Shown here one piece after another: positions 9,270 to 18,517 of a DNA stretch of 53,109 nt. The translations under genes were made by a program, and so were the position numbers. The notes beneath the pieces are model-generated. The model was not told the DNA's origin, made no database searches, and saw only the letters and a program-made list of their open reading frames with translations. The stretch comes from Rickettsiales bacterium (GTDB lineage: Bacteria; Pseudomonadota; Alphaproteobacteria; Rickettsiales; Deianiraeaceae), in assembly GCA_017444095.1 (NCBI GenBank), contig JAFSXM010000013.1, forward strand, positions 1-53,109, in the 5' to 3' direction. How positions within the stretch are numbered: the first letter of the stretch is position 1; every line of letters begins with the position of its first letter.

Positions 9270-9734
9270 TCACAAGCAATTACAATGACAACAATAGTTA
9301 TCATTCTGTTGTGTTGAACTCAAATCGATAGATGTTCGTCTTGATGTACTTAATTGTTTATCATTATTCATAGCATACATGATGTCCATAAATTTTTTCA
9401 AGACAAGTATGTTGTATATTTTTTTGTATAGTCGTGGATTTTTCTGTGCTTCTTTTTGAAAAGTTAAAAATTTATATCTGATAGCATTACGATTGTCTTC
9501 ATCTAAAAGTAGATTGACTTTATCCGTGTCGCTTAATGTTGTTATTGATCCTGATATATTTGTTGTCAGTAAAGGTATACCGGAGAATTCACCTTTTTCG
9601 GTCTTTTCTATTGATATGATTATTTCTGCGTTGTTTGTTGTTGAAGATGGCTCTACTTGCCATATAAGTTTTGCTCCTTGTATACCTGTTTCCATTTGAT
9701 GCAATAATTTTATTTTGGCATTGGTGTTTATCAT
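9270..9734 (-). CDS. Unknown protein with Cys-rich C-terminal tail
   Basis: Not recognised. It has 154 residues, with no signal peptide or membrane helix. The first 75 residues look like a beta-rich domain (alternating hydrophobics, KLIWQVEPSS, AEIIISIEKT). A helical, basic stretch follows, and the C terminus is NYCCHCNCL, four Cys in the last seven residues. Similar Cys-ending tails occur in the genes at 16850 and 49135. Such tails can be lipidated (S-acylated) in eukaryotic cells or bind metal; which applies is not known. It is convergent with spoT, 15 bp away. Confidence 0.6.
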   Translation of the reverse strand: MINTNAKIKLLHQMETGIQGAKLIWQVEPSSTTNNAEIIISIEKTEKGEFSGIPLLTTNISGSITTLSDTDKVNLLLDEDNRNAIRYKFLTFQKEAQKNPRLYKKIYNILVLKKFMDIMYAMNNDKQLSTSRRTSIDLSSTQQNDNYCCHCNCL

Positions 9735-9789
9735 CTTTTGATATTATAATAAAAATTGCAAAATTTCAAATAAAAGATAATATAGTTTG

Positions 9790-10485
9790 ATGCTAAAAAA
9801 TGTAAATTACAAATTATCTGGCTTAATGTGTATATTGCTTTGTTTTTTATTATTATCAGGATGTGGTTTGCAAGTTAGCTATAAGGCAAATAGACCTAAT
9901 GACCCAAAAACTAAGTCACTTTTTGATGGTGATAAATATACAAGGAACACGAAGTATCCAGAAGGGAATTTGCAATATTTACAAAAACCAGAAAAAAGAA
10001 ATAATGAAAAATATTTTGCCAGTGCAAGAGAGTATAGTAAGTTAAGACATAATATTGCAAAAGAGTATATTAGTGATTATACATTGTTGCTTAATACTGA
10101 TGCCGAAGAATTAGAAAATGCAGTTAAAGCAGGACAATTCGGTATGTCTGGTGATGAAATTTTATCTAAAATGGAGACAGGTGAATTACGAGCTTATCCT
10201 TTGAAGGATAATGTGTTGGTTATGCAGAAACTTCATAATGAAAAAGATAAGATTGCTAAACCACATTATATGGATGAATATATGGATATTTATAAAAAGG
10301 TTGAAAAACCTGTAAAACAAGAAGTTGATGATGTTATAACTGCTAATTATCAAAAATTTCATACACAAACAAATTTATCAAATGAAGATATAAGAAATCA
10401 ATACGTAGAACATTATTTGGCCACTACAAATGATTTAGTTGGCAGTGAAAGAGAGACATTTAAGGAATATTATTTGGAAGCATAG
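9790..10485 (+). CDS. Lipoprotein of unknown function
   Basis: Predicted lipoprotein of 231 residues. The signal peptide has a Lys-containing n-region and a long hydrophobic core, then a lipobox LLSGC that places the lipidated cysteine at about residue 25. The mature part is polar, rich in Lys, Glu, Tyr and Asn, and probably helical, with no membrane segment or domain I know. Position +2 after Cys is Gly, so outer-membrane sorting by the Lol system is expected under the E. coli rule. The ATG at 9790 is preferred to the TTG one codon upstream. Confidence 0.75.
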   Translation: MLKNVNYKLSGLMCILLCFLLLSGCGLQVSYKANRPNDPKTKSLFDGDKYTRNTKYPEGNLQYLQKPEKRNNEKYFASAREYSKLRHNIAKEYISDYTLLLNTDAEELENAVKAGQFGMSGDEILSKMETGELRAYPLKDNVLVMQKLHNEKDKIAKPHYMDEYMDIYKKVEKPVKQEVDDVITANYQKFHTQTNLSNEDIRNQYVEHYLATTNDLVGSERETFKEYYLEA

Positions 10486-10506
10486 TTTTAGTCGGTAAAA
10501 TACCTT

Positions 10507-10535
10507 GAATATTATTTAATTATTAGTTAATATTC
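10507..10535. promoter_or_regulatory. Inverted repeat upstream of the flavodoxin gene
   Basis: GAATATTA and TAATATTC are perfect 8-bp arms with a 13-bp AT-rich spacer, in the 76-bp gap between the lipoprotein gene and the flavodoxin gene. It could be a weak AT hairpin ending the first transcript or an operator for the second. No long T-run follows immediately, so a classic terminator is unlikely. Confidence 0.2.
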
Positions 10536-10561
10536 TTGTAGTTGTTTTAATCTGTGTTTTT

Positions 10562-11098
10562 ATGGCAAGTGCAATAGTTTATTTTTCCAGAGCTGGTAGT
10601 AATTGGGTGAATGATGGTGTTGCTAATATTGAAGTTGGCAATACAAAGTTATTGTCAAAATACATACAAAAGCAAATTGGTGGCGACTTGTTTGAAATAA
10701 AAACTAAAAAAACATACACAGATGAATATTATAAGGCAACCGAAGAGGCAAAAGAAGAGTTAGAAAATAATTTTTTCCCAGAACTTATTGAATATCCAGA
10801 TTTAAATAAATATGACACCATTTACATCGGTCATCCAATTTGGTGGAGCACATTTCCTATGGCAGTGGCGGAATTTTTAAGAAAAAGTAATTTATCTGGT
10901 AAAACAATTATTCCATTTTGCACCCACGAGGGTAGCGGTGTGGCAAATAGTGATAGAGATATGGTTAAATATTCACCAAAGAATAATATAGCTAAATATT
11001 TTGAAATTAGAGGCTATAAATGCCAAAATATAGAAGGAGACACGAAGACACAAGATAATATCAATCAATGGTTGGATAGAAATAAACACTCAAATTGA
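10562..11098 (+). CDS. Flavodoxin-like FMN protein
   Basis: Likely FMN-binding redox protein of 178 residues. The N terminus [11 protein letters not shown] is the phosphate-binding loop after strand 1. [22 protein letters not shown] corresponds to the FMN isoalloxazine loop, and [12 protein letters not shown] to the next strand and loop. This order is typical of the flavodoxin_4 group (flavodoxins and related quinone or nitroreductase-like proteins). The electron partner is not evident; no flavodoxin reductase is nearby. Ends with TGA. It is followed 55 bp later by clpP on the same strand. Confidence 0.85.
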   Translation: MASAIVYFSRAGSNWVNDGVANIEVGNTKLLSKYIQKQIGGDLFEIKTKKTYTDEYYKATEEAKEELENNFFPELIEYPDLNKYDTIYIGHPIWWSTFPMAVAEFLRKSNLSGKTIIPFCTHEGSGVANSDRDMVKYSPKNNIAKYFEIRGYKCQNIEGDTKTQDNINQWLDRNKHSN

Positions 11099-11153
11099 TA
11101 TTGATTTTTACAATAAAAATGTATTATTAGTAAGTAGTTATTTTGAAACAATT

Positions 11154-11780
11154 ATGACAACAATACCAATGGTTGTAGAGCAAAGTGGAAGAGGGGAAAG
11201 AGCATACGACATCTACTCTCGTTTGCTAAAAGATAGAATTATTTTCTTATCAACACAATTTGAAGACAATATGGCATCACTTATAGTCGCCCAGTTGTTG
11301 TTTTTAGAAAGTGAAGACCCAGATAAAGATATTTATTTATACATCAATTCACCGGGCGGTGTTGTTACATCTGCAATGGCAATTTATGATACTATGCAGT
11401 TTATTAAACCTGATGTTGTTACTATTTGTATGGGACAGGCATGTTCTGCTGGTTCTTTGATCTTAATGGCTGGTGCGAGTGGGAAAAGGTTTTGTCTTCC
11501 AAATTCAAGAGTTATGATACACCAACCATCAGGTGGGTTTCAAGGTCAAGCAACGGATATAGAGATACATGCAAAAGAAATGATGATTACAAAACAAAGA
11601 TTAAATGAATTGTATTCTAAACATACGGGACATAGTGTGGAGGAAATTAAAGCAAATATGGAAAGAGATAATTTTATGTCAGCACAACAGGCAAAAGATT
11701 TTAACTTGGTTGACCATATAGTTGCAAACAGAGAAGATATTATGCAGTATTTGCCAAAGACAGAAGAAGACGATGAATAG
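11154..11780 (+). CDS. clpP: ATP-dependent Clp protease proteolytic subunit
   Basis: Serine peptidase that forms the double-heptamer chamber of ClpXP. It has 208 residues, normal length. The catalytic serine lies in [11 protein letters not shown] (Ser98), the histidine in VMIHQPSGG (His123), and the aspartate in the C-terminal third. [18 protein letters not shown] matches the conserved oligomer region. The N terminus [23 protein letters not shown] is the standard one. It is directly upstream of clpX on the same strand, the usual clpP-clpX pairing. Confidence 0.97.
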   Translation: MTTIPMVVEQSGRGERAYDIYSRLLKDRIIFLSTQFEDNMASLIVAQLLFLESEDPDKDIYLYINSPGGVVTSAMAIYDTMQFIKPDVVTICMGQACSAGSLILMAGASGKRFCLPNSRVMIHQPSGGFQGQATDIEIHAKEMMITKQRLNELYSKHTGHSVEEIKANMERDNFMSAQQAKDFNLVDHIVANREDIMQYLPKTEEDDE

Positions 11781-11862
11781 TTAAATGGTAATTCTACATT
11801 GATTTTCTTTGTTTTTGTGATATATTTAACATTGTAGTGTTGTAGTTAATTGAGTGTAATAT

Positions 11863-13212
11863 ATGGGAATAGGAGGAATTGGAAGAACTACGAATTTATG
11901 TTGCTCTTTTTGCGGAGCTTCACAAACAGAAAGGGATAATATGATAGCTGGAACTGATGCTCATATTTGCGACGAATGTATCAAAGTTTGTATGCAAATG
12001 ATTGAGAAACAGGAGCAACTGCAAAATAATAACGATAATAATGATATTGAAAATAAAGGTAATGCAGAGATAAATTTGGCTTCACCGGAAACAATAAAGA
12101 AGTTTTTAGATGGCTATATTATAGGACAAGATTATGCAAAAAAAGTGTTATCTGTGTCAGTTTACAATCATTATAAGAGGTTAAAATACTTGGAAAAGCA
12201 AAAAGGCTCTAATGATGATGTTGAAATATCAAAATCAAATGTCTTACTTATTGGTCCTACTGGGAGTGGAAAAACATTATTAGCACAAACATTGGCAAGA
12301 TTATTAAATGTGCCATTTGCAATAGCTGATGCAACAACTTTAACTGAAGCTGGTTATGTTGGTGATGATGTTGAAAATATCCTTCAACGGCTAATACAAA
12401 ATGCTAATGGAGACATTGAAAGGGCACAAAAGGGTATTATTTATATTGATGAAATAGATAAAATAGGTAGAAAAAGCGAAAGTGCGTCAATTACAAGGGA
12501 TGTTTCTGGTGAAGGAGTGCAACAGGCATTGTTAAAAATAATAGAAGGGACAATTTCTTCTGTCAATAAAGAAGGCGATAGAAAACATCCAAACAGCGAG
12601 AGATACACAATAGATACAAAAAATATACTATTTATTTGCGGAGGTGCATTTGAAGGTATTGAAAAGTTGATATCTCAAAGGATAACAAGTAGCACGATTG
12701 GCTTTATGGCAGATGTGAAAAGCAAGAATAATGAAAAGGATATGGCAAAAATTGTAAAAAAGGTTAGTAGTGATGACCTAACTAAGTTTGGGTTAATACC
12801 AGAGCTTATTGGTCGTTTACCGGTTGTTGCTGTGTTGGATAAATTAACGGAAGAAGATTTAATAAACATTCTTACAAAGCCAAAAAATGCTATTATTAAG
12901 CAATATGAAAAACTATTTGAAATTGATGGGGCAAAATTATCATTTGATAGCGAGGCATTAAAACTTATCGCAAAAAAAAGTATTAAAAGAAAAATTGGGG
13001 CAAGAGGTTTAAGGTCTATTGTAGAACATATTTTGCTTGATACGATGTATGAAATTCCTACATCTAAACACAAAGAAGTAAAAGTTGTTGCAAAAGATAA
13101 TGCAATTGCACTTGAATTTGACGGAAAACTTGGTGAAAAAAGATATTGCAAAGATATTAAGGAAATAGCAAAAAAAGAAGAAAAAATTGAATTGGTCAAG
13201 AAAGTTAGTTGA
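11863..13212 (+). CDS. clpX: ATP-dependent Clp protease ATP-binding subunit ClpX
   Basis: AAA+ unfoldase that feeds substrates to ClpP. Its 449 residues begin with the zinc-binding domain (CSFC and CDEC pairs, about 14-40), then the AAA+ core. The core has Walker [13 protein letters not shown], pore loop GYVGDD, Walker [11 protein letters not shown], the RKH loop (GDRKHPNSE) and the IGF loop (TIGFMAD) that docks on ClpP. All key elements are present. Length is slightly above the usual 420 because of an Asn-rich linker at about 50-65 and a Lys-rich C terminus. It uses TGA as stop, which argues for the standard code. Confidence 0.97.
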   Translation: MGIGGIGRTTNLCCSFCGASQTERDNMIAGTDAHICDECIKVCMQMIEKQEQLQNNNDNNDIENKGNAEINLASPETIKKFLDGYIIGQDYAKKVLSVSVYNHYKRLKYLEKQKGSNDDVEISKSNVLLIGPTGSGKTLLAQTLARLLNVPFAIADATTLTEAGYVGDDVENILQRLIQNANGDIERAQKGIIYIDEIDKIGRKSESASITRDVSGEGVQQALLKIIEGTISSVNKEGDRKHPNSERYTIDTKNILFICGGAFEGIEKLISQRITSSTIGFMADVKSKNNEKDMAKIVKKVSSDDLTKFGLIPELIGRLPVVAVLDKLTEEDLINILTKPKNAIIKQYEKLFEIDGAKLSFDSEALKLIAKKSIKRKIGARGLRSIVEHILLDTMYEIPTSKHKEVKVVAKDNAIALEFDGKLGEKRYCKDIKEIAKKEEKIELVKKVS

Positions 13213-13281
13213 TAAAAGTCGGCTAATTTTAGCTTGTAAAAATCATTGCAATGTAGATATACAACAAGTTTATGTAACAAG

Positions 13282-14571
13282 TTATTTATTAAATATTTCA
13301 AATATATCTTCTTGAAAAAGATTTGAAAATTGCTGAAATTCGTTTATTGATAATTGATGGAAATACTTTCCATTTTGTTCGCAATATTTTACAAGTCCGG
13401 AAATTATGCTATGTGCATCTCTAAAAAATACACCTTTTTTCACCAAGTAATCAACCAAGTGTGTTGCATAGGAATAACTATTTTTTACTGCCATTGTCAT
13501 ATTTTCTTGTTTTATTTTAATTGTTGGCAAAAACTCACACATTATGTCAATCATTTCTTCAACAATATCAAATGCTTCAAAAATATTCTTTTTATCTTCT
13601 TGTAAATCTTTATTGTATGTCATTGGTATACCTTTGATTATTGTTAATATTGCCATTTGACAGCCAAAAACTCTTCCAGCTTTTCCTCTAACAAGTTCCA
13701 ATAAATCTGGGTTTTTTTTGTTTGGCATTAAGCTTGAACCAGTGCAAAATGCATCATCTAAATCTAAAAAGCCAAATTCTTCTGTTGAATATATTATTAA
13801 ATCTTCTGCCAATCTTGAAAAGTGAACTGCAATTATTGATAAACAATTTATGCTTTCAATAACAAAATCCCTATTTGAAACTGCATTCATTGTGTTTTTG
13901 ATTGCACTTTCAAAACCCAATTCTTTTGCTACAAAATCTCTATCTTGTGGCAATGTAGAACCCATTAAACTACAAGCTCCCAGCGGGCATTGATTTACTC
14001 TTTTTCTTGTATCGGTAAGTCTTTGTAAATCTTCTTCAAACATTTCTTTGTATGCATCAAAATAATATCCAAAAGTTGTTGGAATTGCCTTTTGTAGATG
14101 AGTATATCCACACATTAAACAATCTTTATACTTTTCATATTGCTTTTGTAAAACTTTTATCAATGTTTTTAACAAATCAATGGTAATATCAATTTGCTCT
14201 CTCGTGTAAAGCCGTAAATCTGTTGCCACTTGGTCGTTTCTGCTTCTTGCAGTATGAATTTTTTTTCCAATATCTCCAATTTCTTTTACTAAAGCATTTT
14301 GAATTGCATAGTGTATATCTTCATCCTCAACTTTGAATTCAAAATCTCCGTTTTCAACTTGTTTTAAGATTTTCTCTAAACCATCCAATGCAAGTTTTAA
14401 TTCATCGTTTGTAAAAAGACCAACCTTTTCAAGCATTTTTGCATGAGCTATGCTTGCTATAATATCCCATTTAGCCAATCTGTAATCAAACAAAATTGAT
14501 TGATTAAACATTTTCATTTTTTCGTTTAGTGGCTTATCAAATCGCGGAGACCAAGTTTTTATTTGTGTCAT
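13282..14571 (-). CDS. argH: Argininosuccinate lyase
   Basis: Cleaves argininosuccinate to arginine and fumarate, the last step of arginine synthesis. It has 429 residues against about 460 usually. The fumarase/aspartase superfamily signature is present as GSSLMPNKKNPD (catalytic Ser near residue 279). IHTARSRNDQVATDLRLY and GYTHLQKAIPTTFG carry the substrate and acid/base residues. The C-terminal region is slightly short. argG, the preceding enzyme, lies on the same strand 1 kb upstream, separated only by a PagL-like gene, so the three may be one transcription unit. Confidence 0.95.
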   Translation of the reverse strand: MTQIKTWSPRFDKPLNEKMKMFNQSILFDYRLAKWDIIASIAHAKMLEKVGLFTNDELKLALDGLEKILKQVENGDFEFKVEDEDIHYAIQNALVKEIGDIGKKIHTARSRNDQVATDLRLYTREQIDITIDLLKTLIKVLQKQYEKYKDCLMCGYTHLQKAIPTTFGYYFDAYKEMFEEDLQRLTDTRKRVNQCPLGACSLMGSTLPQDRDFVAKELGFESAIKNTMNAVSNRDFVIESINCLSIIAVHFSRLAEDLIIYSTEEFGFLDLDDAFCTGSSLMPNKKNPDLLELVRGKAGRVFGCQMAILTIIKGIPMTYNKDLQEDKKNIFEAFDIVEEMIDIMCEFLPTIKIKQENMTMAVKNSYSYATHLVDYLVKKGVFFRDAHSIISGLVKYCEQNGKYFHQLSINEFQQFSNLFQEDIFEIFNK

Positions 14572-14694
14572 ATTATTTTACTATTTTTAGTGCTACCAAA
14601 ATATTTAACATAAAATGGCAGAATATATTTGTTGTCAAGATTGGAAAAAAAATTAAAAGCAATGAAGAAAAGCAATCATAGTGTATGTTTTGTT

Positions 14695-15522
14695 TTAAAA
14701 AACATATCCAATAGTTCCGCCTAAGAAATTTAATCCCCAGTTAGCATCGTGAAGTCCACCATTAGAGTAATGTTTCCAATTTACTTCAATGATTAAACCT
14801 GAATCAAATCGATGTCCAATTGATGCTTTGATGACAAAATTAAAGAGTGTATTGTTCCATAATACTTTTGGGTTTCGATAATGAAATATGTGATTAAATT
14901 TATCGTTATTTGTTTGTAGATTGCTTGTTCCTAATACAAATTGATACGAGATACCAACACCAATGGTGAAATATAGATTTTTGTGACCAAAAATTAGCTC
15001 TTGTATCCCTTCAAATCCTATTGTGTGGTTTATGAATGTTCCTTCAACTTTTTCACCATAATCTGTGTTGTAGACTTTTCCTTTGATATTGTTAATTTTG
15101 TTGAAGCCTTTTCCTTCGACATTGTTAATGTTTTGTTGCATTATCCAGCTAAATATTCCAAACGAAAATCTACCATTAAACCACCAAAATTTTGTTGGTA
15201 AGCTATAACTGATGGCAATTTCTCCATTTTTTCTCCAAACATCTTCAATATATTGACCGCTATACAACGATATGTAATAAACTTCTTTTGTTGTAATATA
15301 TTTGGCATTAAAATTGCCATAATCATATCCACCAAATATAGAAATTAAATGTTTTTTATTGCCGAAAATTTGATTTTCATTTGGTAAAATGTAGTTGTCG
15401 ATAATATGCTTAACAATACTCTTTGGTGTTTCCGTATGTTGATTTTCACATACAGCATTCTTGGTTGATATGATGGCCAAGAACAATAATAATATGATTT
15501 TAATGACATTAAAATAAATCAT
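14695..15522 (-). CDS. PagL-like outer-membrane lipid A 3-O-deacylase (acyloxyacyl hydrolase family)
   Basis: Probable outer-membrane beta-barrel of 275 residues. An N-terminal signal peptide (hydrophobic about 5-22, ending near NAVCE) is followed by alternating aromatic strands. The C terminus HYSNGGLHDANWGLNFLGG...GYVF matches the PagL active site His-Ser plus Asn pattern and ends in Phe, as outer-membrane barrels do. PagL enzymes remove the 3-O acyl chain of lipid A, which lowers host recognition. The protein is longer than classic PagL (about 170-190), with an extra N-terminal segment. Flanked by argH and argG on the same strand. Confidence 0.7.
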   Translation of the reverse strand: MIYFNVIKIILLLFLAIISTKNAVCENQHTETPKSIVKHIIDNYILPNENQIFGNKKHLISIFGGYDYGNFNAKYITTKEVYYISLYSGQYIEDVWRKNGEIAISYSLPTKFWWFNGRFSFGIFSWIMQQNINNVEGKGFNKINNIKGKVYNTDYGEKVEGTFINHTIGFEGIQELIFGHKNLYFTIGVGISYQFVLGTSNLQTNNDKFNHIFHYRNPKVLWNNTLFNFVIKASIGHRFDSGLIIEVNWKHYSNGGLHDANWGLNFLGGTIGYVF

Positions 15523-15600
15523 ACTAATAAAATAATATTTACGAAAATGCTTTAATTCTATAACATATATATGGATATTTCAAAATTTTAACTTTTAACA

Positions 15601-16788
15601 TTATTTCTTTTTTATCGCCCCAAATACCTTCATTGGCAAACTAAAAATCTTGATAAATCCTTCTGCATCTTTTTGGTTGTATTCTTCTCCCATTGTAAAA
15701 CCAGCAAGATTTGGATTATAAAGCGAATTTGGAGATGAAATTGATACAGCAAATACATTTCCTTTATACAATTTCACAACAACCTCACCATTAACCTGTT
15801 CTTGTGTTTTGTTAATAAAGGCATCCATACATTCTTTTAATTGAGTGCACCAACCGGCAGAATAAACAAGATTTGCATAATCAAGTGCCATTTTTTGCTT
15901 GTATAACCAAGCATCTTTTGTAATTGTAATACTTTCCAGTCTTTGATGTGCTTGATATATTATTTCTCCTGCTGGAAATTCATATGTTCCACGACTTTTC
16001 ATTCCAACCATTCTGTCTTCCACAATGTCAATTAAGCCAATTCCATGTTTATGACCTATTTTATTGAGTATTTGCATTATTTCAACACTATTCATTTTTT
16101 TATCATTTACAGAAACGGGAATACCTTTTTCAAATGTTATTTTTACATTTTCTGGCTCATTCACTGCATCTTCTGGATGTTGCGTCATTCTCAAAACATC
16201 CTTTGGAAATTCGTTTTTGCAATCTTCCAAAACTCCGCCTTCGTGCGAAACATAAAGTATATTTCTGTCAATTGAGTAAGGACTTTTCTTGGTTGCCTCA
16301 ACGGCAATTCCATGTGTTTTTGCATATTCCATTAGCTCTTCCCTTGATTTAAAGCTCCAATCCCTCCAAGGTGCAATAACCTTCAAGTCAGGAGCTAATG
16401 CCATAATTGATGCTTCAAATCTTACTTGGTCATTGCCTTTACCTGTCGCTCCGTGGCAAATTGCATCTGCTTTGTATTTTCTTGCGACTTCAACTAATTT
16501 TTTAGCAATCAAAGGTCTGGAAATTGTGCCATTTAAATACGTTCCTTCATATTTTGCACCACTTTTTAAGAGTGGAAAAACATAATCATCAACGAATTCT
16601 TGTGTAATATTTTCAACAACTGCATCTACTGCGCCACTTTTTAATGCTTTATCTTTTACACCACTCAAATCCTCATCTTGCCCCAAATCAGCAGTGTAGG
16701 TTATAACTTCTGCATTATAATTTTCTTTTAGCCAAGGAATAATAACTGATGTATCAAGACCGCCAGAATATGCTAAAACTATTTTCAT
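15601..16788 (-). CDS. argG: Argininosuccinate synthase
   Basis: Joins citrulline and aspartate using ATP. It has 395 residues, normal for the type I family. The N-terminal ATP pyrophosphatase P-loop is AYSGGLDTSVI. GKGNDQVRFE and the aspartate/citrulline region with SPYSIDRNILYVSHEGG are also present. It works directly before ArgH, encoded downstream on the same strand. Within this window no genes for making ornithine or citrulline are seen, so citrulline import is possible, but the rest of the genome is not visible. Confidence 0.97.
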   Translation of the reverse strand: MKIVLAYSGGLDTSVIIPWLKENYNAEVITYTADLGQDEDLSGVKDKALKSGAVDAVVENITQEFVDDYVFPLLKSGAKYEGTYLNGTISRPLIAKKLVEVARKYKADAICHGATGKGNDQVRFEASIMALAPDLKVIAPWRDWSFKSREELMEYAKTHGIAVEATKKSPYSIDRNILYVSHEGGVLEDCKNEFPKDVLRMTQHPEDAVNEPENVKITFEKGIPVSVNDKKMNSVEIMQILNKIGHKHGIGLIDIVEDRMVGMKSRGTYEFPAGEIIYQAHQRLESITITKDAWLYKQKMALDYANLVYSAGWCTQLKECMDAFINKTQEQVNGEVVVKLYKGNVFAVSISSPNSLYNPNLAGFTMGEEYNQKDAEGFIKIFSLPMKVFGAIKKK

Positions 16789-16849
16789 AGTAGTGTATAA
16801 TTTACCATATGAATGTGGCTAAATAAAAGTTTAATAGTAAAGTTAAAAT

Positions 16850-18088
16850 TTAGCCGTCTATTTGGAATTCGTTGTTATCACATAAAGACGAACATCTATC
16901 ACATAAAGATAAGCAACGATTGGCACAATTATTGCAGGAATTATTTGTAGATTGATTTCTGATATTTAATACACTATGTTTTTTTGTTCTCTCCATCTCT
17001 TCATCTTTATTTTCTTGTGTTGTATTTTGATTTTTTAATTCTTTTTCTTTTTGTTGAAATTTATCCTCAAACCATTGCTCACCATCTGACGACGTAATTT
17101 TTTTCAAAATGTCGTTATTTTCAATTATGTTTTTCATTTCTGTAAATCCTTGTTTTAATATCTTAAAATATTCATTATCTTGCATATTCTCATCTTTAAG
17201 TTCATAATACTCTGTAAGTGTTGTTTTAAAAATTTTCAACATCTTCTGTACAATATGTTCGTTGATATAGTTATATGCCTCTTTTTTATCAATGCCTAAA
17301 ACTATACAACTTTTAATGTACCTGTTAACAAATTTTTCATAATCTATATTTTTTATTTTGTTTATTTCCGTGTGGAACAAATTAGTTAGTGACTCATCGC
17401 TTGGTGATATATTTTGTAAAAAAATAATAAATGCCTTCACTTTGTTATATATATTTTGATAGTATCTACTCTCAAACATAAACGAATCATTGATTCCGCT
17501 TAAATCAGTGTCAATATGATGTAAACCATTTTTAGTAATAATTATATTGTCGTATTTTCTATCAAAAAAACCGAAGAAAAATTGATGGACGCAAAGTTGA
17601 ATGATATATTTTCTTATCTTATCTGTGAGTTTTTTCCAACTTTCTGTATGATCGGATGTATTTATCAATAGTTTGTGATAAGGTTTTATCGTGCAAAAAG
17701 AGTTTATAAACGGTTTTAACAGTTCTTTCATTTGTTCATTGATATTAGCTATTTCCTCCTCAAATCTTAAAACAATAAAGTCTTCACTGTCAATCTTCTT
17801 TATGCCAATGGGATAAGGCGTATGAGAGAAACAGGAAATAAAAGCACTTGATGATGCTATTTCTAATAGGTGTTGAGTTTGATCAACATCTGTAAGCTGT
17901 TTAGCGAAAAAATGTTTATTATTATTATCATAACACAAGATATATTTTTTACCCCCGAAAACACCCTTGTTGATCGGTTTTTTCTGCATTGATTTGTTTA
18001 GTTCTGTTATGTCATTATTTTTATTATCATATTCTTCTACCCAGCTGTCAATCGAAGCGTTTAGTTCATCATTTGTTTTTTCTTCCAT
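16850..18088 (-). CDS. Kinase-fold protein with PI3/4-kinase-like catalytic motif and Cys-striped C-terminal tail
   Basis: No close relative recognised. It has 412 residues, with no signal peptide or membrane helix. FFAKQL (Lys63) resembles the beta-3 ATP-binding lysine and HLLEIASSS (Glu76) a helix-C glutamate. FGFFDRKYDNIIIT (Asp176, Asn181), followed by HHIDTD (Asp193), closely resembles the DRxxxN and HID-FG pair of phosphoinositide 3/4-kinases and related lipid or protein kinases. The rest is helical and charged. The C terminus holds six Cys at 385, 388, 392, 396, 399 and 403, spaced 3-4-4-3-4, which would line one face of a helix. A host-acting kinase anchored by lipidated cysteines is my inference. 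It is divergent from the MerR gene. Confidence 0.55.
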   Translation of the reverse strand: MEEKTNDELNASIDSWVEEYDNKNNDITELNKSMQKKPINKGVFGGKKYILCYDNNNKHFFAKQLTDVDQTQHLLEIASSSAFISCFSHTPYPIGIKKIDSEDFIVLRFEEEIANINEQMKELLKPFINSFCTIKPYHKLLINTSDHTESWKKLTDKIRKYIIQLCVHQFFFGFFDRKYDNIIITKNGLHHIDTDLSGINDSFMFESRYYQNIYNKVKAFIIFLQNISPSDESLTNLFHTEINKIKNIDYEKFVNRYIKSCIVLGIDKKEAYNYINEHIVQKMLKIFKTTLTEYYELKDENMQDNEYFKILKQGFTEMKNIIENNDILKKITSSDGEQWFEDKFQQKEKELKNQNTTQENKDEEMERTKKHSVLNIRNQSTNNSCNNCANRCLSLCDRCSSLCDNNEFQIDG

Positions 18089-18130
18089 ATTGATTTATAA
18101 AATAATAGTAAATATATCAAAATATACAAT

Positions 18131-18457
18131 ATGTTTTCTATTGGTAATGTTGCAAAAAAACTGAATTTGCCAGTGCATACTATTAGATACTGGACACAAA
18201 CATTTAATCATATAAAGGTTTCAACAATAAATGGAAGACGATATTATGATGAAAGTGCCGTTGAGGAGCTAAAAAAAATCAAAGAATTAGAGTATAAAAA
18301 AGGTTTAAAGATAGACGGCATTAAACAAATGTTAAGGTATCATAAAATAGATATGGATAAAATGGAGAAGGCAAACAAATCTTATGTTGTTTCAAAAATA
18401 GATGAAGCATTAAAATTGATAGATAGACAGTTAACTAACATTGATGAGAATATATAG
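18131..18457 (+). CDS. MerR-family transcriptional regulator
   Basis: DNA-binding regulator of 108 residues. The winged helix-turn-helix is at the N terminus: FSIGNVAKKLNLPVHTIRYW, then GRRYYDESAVEELKKIKEL, as in the MerR_1 group. A short helical tail follows, with no metal-binding cysteines or ligand domain. Alphaproteobacteria commonly carry such a short MerR protein beside ihfA; ihfA is not next to it here. Its target is unknown. The start ATG at 18131 fits the family. Confidence 0.85.
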   Translation: MFSIGNVAKKLNLPVHTIRYWTQTFNHIKVSTINGRRYYDESAVEELKKIKELEYKKGLKIDGIKQMLRYHKIDMDKMEKANKSYVVSKIDEALKLIDRQLTNIDENI

Positions 18458-18517
18458 GCTGTATTTTATATTTGTATTTTACATGTATATTAGTATAATG
18501 TTATACATTTGGTAAAT

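Noticed and set aside
11863..11880. AGGAGG inside the first codons of clpX as a Shine-Dalgarno for a later start
   Set aside because: The next Met is beyond the zinc-finger cysteines, so a later start would remove the ClpX zinc domain. The purine run is a coding coincidence (GIGGIG).
13210..13212. Reassignment of TGA to tryptophan
   Set aside because: Several confident genes (clpX, flavodoxin, the 37541 and 38322 genes) end in TGA, and conserved Trp positions use TGG.
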